A DNA stretch of 64,000 bases from the NCBI GenBank assembly GCA_013373625.1, contig JABXHM010000039.1:22516-86515 (forward strand), in the 5' to 3' direction. Every line of letters starts with the position of its first letter. Position 1 is the first letter of the stretch. The notes beneath the pieces are model-generated. The model ran no database searches. It was not told the DNA's origin and was given only the letters and a program-made list of their open reading frames with translations. Of this stretch, positions 57,853-64,000 are shown piece by piece. The translations under genes and the position numbers were made by a program. The stretch is from Alteromonadaceae bacterium. GTDB taxonomy: Bacteria > Pseudomonadota > Gammaproteobacteria > Enterobacterales > Alteromonadaceae.

Positions 57853-59676
57853 GTGTCAGATCCCACCATTGCGCTTGTAGCCGTTGGGTTGCTTTCAATA
57901 AGCTGCCAATATCTTGCCTACAAAATTCGTCTACCTGCCATCTTACCGTTATTGGTTGTGGGTATTTTAGTAGGTCCGGTGTTTAACGTGCTCGACGCCG
58001 ATTCACTGTTTGGTGATCTGTTATTCCCCATTGTGTCGTTATCTGTGGCCATCATTCTGTTTGAAGGAGCCCTGACCCTTAAGTACCAGGATATAGCAGG
58101 CCATGGCAACATGGTTAGGAATCTGTGTACTGTAGGCGTGTTGGTCACCGGATTCATTGCGGCCAGTGTGGCACACTATGCACTCGGTATATCGTGGCAA
58201 CTGGCTTTCTTGTTTGGCGCCATTGTTACTGTTACAGGCCCCACTGTTATTGTGCCCATGTTGCGTACTGTGCGACCCACAACTAACCTGGGAAATATTC
58301 TGCGTTGGGAAGGGATCATCATTGATCCTATCGGTGCTCTGCTGGCTGTATTGGTTTACGAATACATTGTTTCGTCGCAAAGTGCTGTGTCTCATACCTT
58401 GTTCGCCTTTGGTAAAACCATTGGTATAGGTTTAGGCTTTGGCCTTGCAGTGGGGTATTTCTTGGGTGTCACACTGCGGCATAATTTAGTCCCGCACTAT
58501 CTTCGCAACACGGCAGTATTAACCATCATTTTAGCGGCATTCGCCGGCTCTAACTATTTCGCCCACGAATCGGGTTTACTGACCGTAACAGTCGCCGGCG
58601 TCATGCTCACCAATATGCGCAACGTAGATGTATCTGATATTTTAGAGTTTAAAGAGACATTGAGTGTATTGCTTATATCCGGGTTATTCATATTACTGGC
58701 GACGCGACTGGATCTGGGTGCTGTGCTAGATGTGGGTTGGGCCGCCGCAATAGTGCTTGTATCAATTATGTTTATAGCCCGCCCTCTGGCTGTATTTATT
58801 TCTTCAGTGGGCACTAAGCTGACACTGCGTGAACTGGCATTACTGAGTTGGCTGGCACCAAGAGGCATTGTTGCAGCTGCCGTATCGGCGTTATTTTCGT
58901 TAAAGCTTGAGCAACTGGGCTACGAAGGTGTGGAAATATTAGTGCCGCTGGTATTTCTGGTGATTATCGCCACGGTAGTAGTACAGGGCTTAACCGCAAA
59001 ACCCGTTGCCGCATTGCTCAAAGTGCGCGCCCCGGTACCCAACGGATTTTTGTTGTTTGGTGCCAGTCAGTTTAGCCGTTTATTAGCCAAAGAACTTATT
59101 CGGCACAAGGTGTCAGTAAGAATCGCCGATACCAACTGGGACGCCATTCGGGAAGCGAGAATGCAGGATATTCCGGTTTATTTCGGTAACCCGATGTCTG
59201 AACACGCAGCCATTCATTTAGATCTCAATACCATTGGCACAGTATTGTTACTGTCGCCTTATAAGCAATTGAATCCTATGGTGGGTTATCATTTTGAACA
59301 CACACTGGGTAAAGACAAAGTATGGGGTCTTACCAGCAACGAACTCTCGACCCGCCCGAGTCACCAGGTGTCACAGGATTACGCCAAAAAGCTTTCCTTG
59401 TTTGCTGAAGGCGTTACCTACGGATTTCTGGCCAGTGCGGTAAACAGAGGTGCACAAATCAAAACAACCCCGCTTACGCCGCAATTTACCTTTAAAGACT
59501 ACATGCGCAAATATGGCGATAAAGCCACACCGCTTATGTGTATTGACGAGAATAATCACATGCACGTGATGTTAAGTTCTGACGAAACTATTCCCAGAGC
59601 TGGCAGTAAGCTGGTGAGTCTGGTTGAGCCGGAAATGCTTGACGCGGAAAAGGTAGCCGGTGCGGCAGAAAGTTAG
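57853..59676 (+). CDS. Cation/proton antiporter of the NhaP/CPA1 type with RCK-like C terminus
   Basis: About 607 residues: roughly 12 transmembrane helices in the first 390 residues (Na_H_Exchanger fold, with GAIVTVTGPTVIVPML and WEGIIIDPIGALLAVL carrying the conserved transport Asp), then a cytosolic TrkA-N/RCK-like domain (LLFGASQFSRLLAKELIRHKVSVRIADT). Exchange of Na+ or K+ for H+ is expected. GTG at 57853 is preferred; GTG at 57847 overlaps the AAGGAA. Monocistronic, ending at the hairpin at 59684-59706. Confidence 0.87.
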   Translation: MSDPTIALVAVGLLSISCQYLAYKIRLPAILPLLVVGILVGPVFNVLDADSLFGDLLFPIVSLSVAIILFEGALTLKYQDIAGHGNMVRNLCTVGVLVTGFIAASVAHYALGISWQLAFLFGAIVTVTGPTVIVPMLRTVRPTTNLGNILRWEGIIIDPIGALLAVLVYEYIVSSQSAVSHTLFAFGKTIGIGLGFGLAVGYFLGVTLRHNLVPHYLRNTAVLTIILAAFAGSNYFAHESGLLTVTVAGVMLTNMRNVDVSDILEFKETLSVLLISGLFILLATRLDLGAVLDVGWAAAIVLVSIMFIARPLAVFISSVGTKLTLRELALLSWLAPRGIVAAAVSALFSLKLEQLGYEGVEILVPLVFLVIIATVVVQGLTAKPVAALLKVRAPVPNGFLLFGASQFSRLLAKELIRHKVSVRIADTNWDAIREARMQDIPVYFGNPMSEHAAIHLDLNTIGTVLLLSPYKQLNPMVGYHFEHTLGKDKVWGLTSNELSTRPSHQVSQDYAKKLSLFAEGVTYGFLASAVNRGAQIKTTPLTPQFTFKDYMRKYGDKATPLMCIDENNHMHVMLSSDETIPRAGSKLVSLVEPEMLDAEKVAGAAES

Positions 59677-59683
59677 CAGAACA

Positions 59684-59706
59684 GCGCCCTGTCACTGACA
59701 GGGCGC
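59684..59706 (+). terminator. Hairpin after the antiporter gene
   Basis: GCGCCCTG (59684-59691) and CAGGGCGC (59699-59706) form a GC-rich stem 8 bp past the stop. CCTCTCCCT follows rather than a clean U-tract. The remaining 260 bp up to the waaA stop contains an imperfect CGCCC/GGGCG hairpin near 59890-59908 and no supported gene. Confidence 0.6.
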
Positions 59707-59969
59707 CTCTCCCTGGAAAACGAGGAATCAAGTGGTCGTTAGGTGCAACCATATTTATTATTGTTTTACTTAATTACAACGTCGCGTATAAGTTAGCAAA
59801 GAGCAGGCCATGTTCGCAATAAAAATTAACGGTCTGTTTATAAAAGATTTTCGTATACTATTTTACAATAGCCGTCATAACACAACATTTAAACGCCCTT
59901 TTTTGGGGCGCATTCAGTTTAAATTGCACCATATTGATACGGCATTAGCAAGGTTGTCAATGCAGTACT

Positions 59970-61271
59970 TTATAACCGGTTAACCACGTCCATGGTTTTG
60001 GCAAGGGCACCACTGTTTTTACTGAGTTCGTTAAAACCCGCTTCACCGGCAGCTACGGCGACCTCAGGATCCGTTAACCACGCAGTTAATAGCGCCTGTA
60101 TATCTGACTGGCCATCCACAATGTGCAAGGCGCCGGCCTCCTCTAACTTGGCGCATATTACCGGGTTATTATAGATATTAGGCCCCATCAGTATCGGTAA
60201 CTTATAGGCGGCCGGTTCGAGGGCGTTATGACCGCCACGATCGGCAATACTGCCGCCCACAAATGCGATATCGGCAGCGGAATACACCGCATTGAGCTTA
60301 CCCATCTCATTTACCAGCAATACGTCACAGTTTTGGGGCACAGTGTGAGACTGAGCGCTTTGTATCATGTTTAATCCATATTTATTGATCAGTCGCGCAA
60401 CGGCTTCGAAACGCTCCGGATGTCGGGGCACCAGTACCAGCAACAACGCTGGATACTCAGCTTTCAGAGTCTGATAAACATCTAAGAATAAAGATTCTTC
60501 TGGCTCGTGAGTACTGCCGGCAACCAGTACTTTTCGCTCACTGTGCTCTAACTGCATAAACCCCTGCGGCGCCGAGTTCAGTGCTGAGGCCTGATCAAAC
60601 TTGATGTTATTAGTAAGCGTAAGCTTATTTTCTGGCATACCTAAAAAACGGTAATTCGCGTAATCACGTTGTCCCTGGGCACAAACATGGCTGATTTTGT
60701 TTAGCATTGGCTTAAACAGAATAGGAAATTTTTTGTAGCGACGCGCAGAACGGTCGGTCATTCGCGCATTCACTACCACCACCGGAATATTGCGCTTCCA
60801 GCAGGCATGAATTAAATTCGGCCAGAGCTCAACTTCGGTAATAAACACTGCACTGGGTTTAATGCGTCGTAACATGCCCGCCATTGCCATGTGCAAATCA
60901 TAAGGCAGATAAAAGTGATGCACGGTATCACCAAAAATTGACCGCACCCGCGCCGAACCGGTTGGCGTGGTGGTCGTTACCGTAATTTGCCGATCGGGTT
61001 GCTCAGCCATGATCCGCTTTATCAACACCGAGGCGGCAACCACTTCCCCTACCGAGACACAATGAAACAAATAACCGTCCGCTTTTGGCGCGTGAGCGAC
61101 ATAACCAAAGCGCTCAAAGCGTCGACGATTATAATCTTTTTGCCGGGTCATACCGCGTTTGATCAGATTCAAAAACGCAAAAGGAATAATTAGCGCCAGA
61201 AGACACGAGTAGAACCAGCGAAAAGCATCCTGGTACCACCTGGGAGAATATGTTGCGTGTTGCTTGCTCAT
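59970..61271 (-). CDS. waaA: 3-deoxy-D-manno-octulosonic acid (Kdo) transferase
   Basis: Inner-membrane GT30 enzyme that adds Kdo to lipid A precursor IVA, the first step of LPS core assembly. It has 433 residues with an N-terminal membrane anchor (about 18-36). FHCVSVGEVVAASVLIKRI carries the catalytic Glu, followed by TTTTPTGSARV, ITEVELWPNLI and GSIADRGGHNALEPAAY. It diverges from the heptosyltransferase-like gene (95 bp). Confidence 0.95.
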   Translation of the reverse strand: MSKQHATYSPRWYQDAFRWFYSCLLALIIPFAFLNLIKRGMTRQKDYNRRRFERFGYVAHAPKADGYLFHCVSVGEVVAASVLIKRIMAEQPDRQITVTTTTPTGSARVRSIFGDTVHHFYLPYDLHMAMAGMLRRIKPSAVFITEVELWPNLIHACWKRNIPVVVVNARMTDRSARRYKKFPILFKPMLNKISHVCAQGQRDYANYRFLGMPENKLTLTNNIKFDQASALNSAPQGFMQLEHSERKVLVAGSTHEPEESLFLDVYQTLKAEYPALLLVLVPRHPERFEAVARLINKYGLNMIQSAQSHTVPQNCDVLLVNEMGKLNAVYSAADIAFVGGSIADRGGHNALEPAAYKLPILMGPNIYNNPVICAKLEEAGALHIVDGQSDIQALLTAWLTDPEVAVAAGEAGFNELSKNSGALAKTMDVVNRL

Positions 61272-61365
61272 GTTGCCCTATACACCGTTAATCTGGCCGT
61301 CATCAAAATGTCGTGAATGTTTGTTTCACTAAGCTATCGATTGTTTTAAGCGTTATTGTTATTAC

Positions 61366-62403
61366 ATGTCAATCACTGCTACCCAACCCGCTGTGCTCAT
61401 TGTCAGGTTAAGTGCAATGGGCGATATTGTAATGGCCTCAGGCCTGCCGTCCAGCTTAAAACAGCATTTTGACAATGACGTGACCATAAGCTGGCTGGTA
61501 GAAAGCCCTTATGTATCGCTACTGACTCAGCACCCCCATGTGGATAATGTAATAAGCTGGCCCAAACAAGAGTGGCGTGCATTAGCGAAATCCCGTCGCT
61601 ATATTACTTTACTCAAAGCAATTTGGCGTTTTAGACGCACCTTAAAGTGCTACAACTTTGAAGTGGTGATTGATGCTCAGGGCCTGTTAAAAAGTGCCAT
61701 TCTGGCCTGGTTTACCGGTGCGCCCAAACGCGTGGGCTTTAACAGTAAGGAGCGCAGCCAGTGGTTAATCACCGAATCCTTCGATAAGCCACTGTCAAAC
61801 GACATCAGCAGTGAATATAAATTTTTGGCCAGCCAATTCAGCAGTGCCCCCTACAAGTTGCTTATAACAACCAGTGAAGCACAACGCGCCGCAGTGAGTG
61901 CTGTTTTACGCCGCCACAACATAGACACCTCAACATATATTGGCATTGCGCCTTTTACCACCCGACCACAAAAGCACTGGCTGAAGACATACTGGCACGC
62001 GCTGATCGAATTACTGGGCAACGCTGGCTACCAGGTAATCATTCTCGGCGGCCCTGCCGACAAGCAACAAGGCCTACATATGGCTGAGGGCTTTAACCAC
62101 TGCATTAGCTTAGCTGGCGCGCTCAGCTTAATGGAAAGTGCTGCCGCCATTGAACAATGCCAGGCACTGATTGGTGTAGACACCGGGCTCACCCATATGG
62201 GCATCGCATTTGAGCGCCCTACGGTGGCCATATTCGGCTCAACCCGCCCTTACACCCATACGCAAAACCCACTTGCCCGTGTACTTTTTGCCGAACTGCC
62301 TTGTGCGCCCTGCAAACGCCGTCCAACCTGTAACAGCCGATTTGATTGCATGCAAGAGGTTACGCCACAACAGGTGTTTAGCAGTTTACAGGCGGTGTTA
62401 TAA
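61366..62403 (+). CDS. waaC: GT9 glycosyltransferase, probable heptosyltransferase I
   Basis: A 345-residue GT9 family (ADP-heptose:LPS heptosyltransferase) protein starting VLIVRLSAMGDIVMASGLPSSLK, with VVIDAQGLLKSA, QKHWLKTYW and GVDTGLTHMGIAFERPTVAIFGSTRP. The neighbouring waaA and downstream GT4 support a role in LPS inner core. Whether it is WaaC or another GT9 heptosyltransferase cannot be settled by sequence alone. Confidence 0.75.
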   Translation: MSITATQPAVLIVRLSAMGDIVMASGLPSSLKQHFDNDVTISWLVESPYVSLLTQHPHVDNVISWPKQEWRALAKSRRYITLLKAIWRFRRTLKCYNFEVVIDAQGLLKSAILAWFTGAPKRVGFNSKERSQWLITESFDKPLSNDISSEYKFLASQFSSAPYKLLITTSEAQRAAVSAVLRRHNIDTSTYIGIAPFTTRPQKHWLKTYWHALIELLGNAGYQVIILGGPADKQQGLHMAEGFNHCISLAGALSLMESAAAIEQCQALIGVDTGLTHMGIAFERPTVAIFGSTRPYTHTQNPLARVLFAELPCAPCKRRPTCNSRFDCMQEVTPQQVFSSLQAVL

Positions 62404-62405
62404 CA

Positions 62406-63488
62406 ATGCGTATAGTACACCTGGAACTTGGCAGGCACTTATATGGCGGCGCCAAACAAGTGGTATACCTGATTAATGCTATTCATGCGCAGAATGCGCC
62501 TATCGAGCAACATTTGGTTTGCGCGAAAGAGAGTGACATTGCCGCGCTCTCACTACCAGGCTGTGTTACTCACGCCCTGCCTTACGCAGGCGAGGTGGAT
62601 ATGAGTATGCTGTGGCGTTTAGCCGGGTTAGTTCGCGCGGTTAAACCGGATATATTGCATGTTCACAGTCGCCGCGGCGCGGATGTGTGGGGTGCACTCA
62701 TCGCTCATAAAACCGGTATACCTGCGATTTGTACAAGACGGGTAGATAACATTGAGTGCGCGCTAAACAAATTTAAATATGCGCAGTACAAAGCGGTGAT
62801 CAGCATATCAAACGGCGTTAAAAAAGTAGTTTCGGCGCGTTGCCCGGCCACGGTGCACCAGCAGGTCATTCATTCTGCCGTTGATTTAGCGGAGTTTAAT
62901 TATAGTGCCGATAAAGCGTGGTTTTGCCGCAAGTTCGACATTCCCGACGATGTTAAGGTGATTGCTAACTTTGCCCAGCTTATAACGCGTAAAGGCCAGA
63001 GCGAGCTGATTAGCGCCATGCAGGAGGTTATCAGGCAACATCCCGACACCCTGTGTTTACTGTTTGGTAAAGGGAAGATGCAGGCTGAATACCAGCGTCA
63101 AATAGACCATGCAGGGCTGCAGCAACACGTGCGCTTATGTGGGTTCACTAACGAGGTTGCTATAATACTGCCCAATATCGATTTATTAGTACACCCGGCC
63201 CATGCTGAAGGGCTCGGCGTAATATTACTGCAAGCCGGTGCCTGTAAAGTACCGGTAATCGCCAGTCCGTCAGGCGGCATTCCTGAGATCATTATTGAGC
63301 AGCAAACCGGTTGGTTAACGCCGGCGGGGAATACGCAACTTCTGTCGGACGCTATTGTTAATGCGCTTAATTCAACGAATTTACGGCAACACTACAGGAA
63401 AAATTTATTTGACCACGTGAGCAATCACTTCTCTACAGCATCCATGGCAGATAGTTACATAGCGTTGTACAACAAGATTAAACGATAG
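62406..63488 (+). CDS. GT4 glycosyltransferase
   Basis: A 360-residue GT-B fold protein. N-terminal MRIVHLELGRHLYGGAKQVV, the central ILHVHSRRGADVWG and the C-terminal GT4 motif HPAHAEGLGVILLQAGACKVPVIASPSGGIPEII (an Ex7E-type pattern around EGLGVILLQA) are clear. It begins 2 bp after the GT9 stop, so translation is linked and the acceptor is probably LPS core, donor unknown. Confidence 0.87.
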   Translation: MRIVHLELGRHLYGGAKQVVYLINAIHAQNAPIEQHLVCAKESDIAALSLPGCVTHALPYAGEVDMSMLWRLAGLVRAVKPDILHVHSRRGADVWGALIAHKTGIPAICTRRVDNIECALNKFKYAQYKAVISISNGVKKVVSARCPATVHQQVIHSAVDLAEFNYSADKAWFCRKFDIPDDVKVIANFAQLITRKGQSELISAMQEVIRQHPDTLCLLFGKGKMQAEYQRQIDHAGLQQHVRLCGFTNEVAIILPNIDLLVHPAHAEGLGVILLQAGACKVPVIASPSGGIPEIIIEQQTGWLTPAGNTQLLSDAIVNALNSTNLRQHYRKNLFDHVSNHFSTASMADSYIALYNKIKR

Positions 63489-63556
63489 GCTGGGTGGAGC
63501 GTATCCCTAAAGCCCATTATACTGCCATGGTTTGAACTGTTTAGAATGGGTGAAAT

Positions 63557-64000
63557 ATGTTGTGTGGACACTCGTGGCTACTGGTTATTCTGACCGGATT
63601 TTACATGGCCTTTAGTAATATTGCTGTAGCAGAAACTCCATCCTATGCCGCGCCAGAAAAGGAATTAATGGTGGCTGTGGAAGGCGGCAAGGTGTATGTG
63701 CGTATTAACGGTGTCAGTCACAATCAAAAACCGCCGGTTATTTTCGTTCACGGCGGGCCTGGTGGTACTCATAATGGTTTTGCTGCTATGACGACACTGG
63801 CAGACGATCGAATGGTGATCATGTACGATCAACTCGACAGCGGTAAGTCTGAGCAACCTAATGATCCTGCCAACTGGCGCGTAGAACGTTTTGTTGAATC
63901 TTTAGAGACGATACGTCAAACCCTTGGCATACAGCGTTGGCACGTAGTAGGCCATAGCTGGGGGTCAGCACTGGCACTGGAGTACACTGCGCAATATCCA
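63557..64000 (+). CDS. Secreted alpha/beta hydrolase, proline iminopeptidase-like (truncated at window end)
   Basis: The first 148 codons of an S33-family-like hydrolase. A signal peptide (ending near NIAVAETPS) precedes FVHGGPGGTHNGF (oxyanion HGGP), DQLDSGKSEQP and the nucleophile elbow VVGHSWGSALALEY (Ser). HGGPG plus DQxDSGxS is typical of prolyl aminopeptidases. The C terminus with Asp and His is outside the window. Confidence 0.8.
   Translation, partial: MLCGHSWLLVILTGFYMAFSNIAVAETPSYAAPEKELMVAVEGGKVYVRINGVSHNQKPPVIFVHGGPGGTHNGFAAMTTLADDRMVIMYDQLDSGKSEQPNDPANWRVERFVESLETIRQTLGIQRWHVVGHSWGSALALEYTAQYP

Noticed and set aside
59810..59983. 57-codon plus-strand frame upstream of the waaA stop
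   Set aside because: It spans an imperfect CGCCC/GGGCG hairpin with a T-run and overlaps the waaA 3' end; no motif.

Overview
This window is chromosomal DNA from a gammaproteobacterium, most likely an Alteromonadaceae member (Alteromonas/Aestuariibacter-like). That is inferred from the pilMNOPQ-aroKB-damX-dam-rpe-trpS gene order, from small families typical of the group (DUF2970, DUF2982, TorF-type porin), and from the moderate base composition. Nearly all of it is ordinary single-copy chromosome. I see no rRNA or tRNA genes, no CRISPR array, no prophage and no insertion sequence.

Layout. 1-9650: the start of mrcA (PBP1A, minus strand, cut by the window edge) diverges from the type IV pilus assembly operon pilMNOPQ, followed by aroK, aroB, damX and dam. 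9670-11010: two small unknown membrane genes and a TorF-family porin, all on the minus strand. 11420-13801: rpe, trpS and a pabA/trpG-type amidotransferase. 13802-14561 is a long non-coding stretch with a 16-bp direct repeat. 14562-19257: arginine succinyltransferase genes (astC/argD, astA, astD) plus a DUF1338 enzyme. 19286-24478 (minus): a GGDEF-EAL protein translationally coupled to an H-NOX sensor, then parC. 24719-27847: a BarA/GacS-type hybrid kinase with a 7TM-DISM input module. 27854-31633: DUF2982 and a small CPxC protein (minus), then pyrB, hemL and a small membrane protein. 31664-35475: Dyp peroxidase and gamma-glutamyltransferase (minus), then a GT2 glycosyltransferase. 35898-37520: amtB and glnK (minus), preceded by a sigma-54 promoter and two NtrC-like sites. 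37776-39971: a TonB-like proline-rich protein, a DUF808 protein and a 47-residue membrane ORF behind a second sigma-54-like site. 40048-42372: mrcB (minus). 42575-49929: a polyhydroxyalkanoate (PHA) block of a DUF6489 gene, phaC, phaR, two phasins and phaZ, then a lytic transglycosylase, with phaB convergent. 50091-57544: hrpB (minus), thpR, purU, dcp and a secreted beta-propeller-like protein (minus). 57853-64000: a cation/proton antiporter, waaA (minus), a GT9 heptosyltransferase-like gene, a GT4 gene and a truncated alpha/beta hydrolase.

Functional themes are cell wall and pilus assembly (two class A PBPs, PilM-Q, DamX, MltB-like), nitrogen control (GlnK/AmtB, AST pathway), carbon storage (a complete PHA granule set with three near-perfect PhaR operator palindromes around a phasin promoter), NO/c-di-GMP signalling (H-NOX plus GGDEF-EAL) and LPS core synthesis. 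Nothing here is clearly a new multi-gene system. The best leads are the H-NOX protein with His replacing Arg in its YxSxR motif, the sigma-54-like promoter ahead of an unannotated 47-residue ORF, the three-operator PHA control region with a histone-H1-like phasin, and the repeat-flanked, apparently decayed 760-bp gap upstream of the ast genes.
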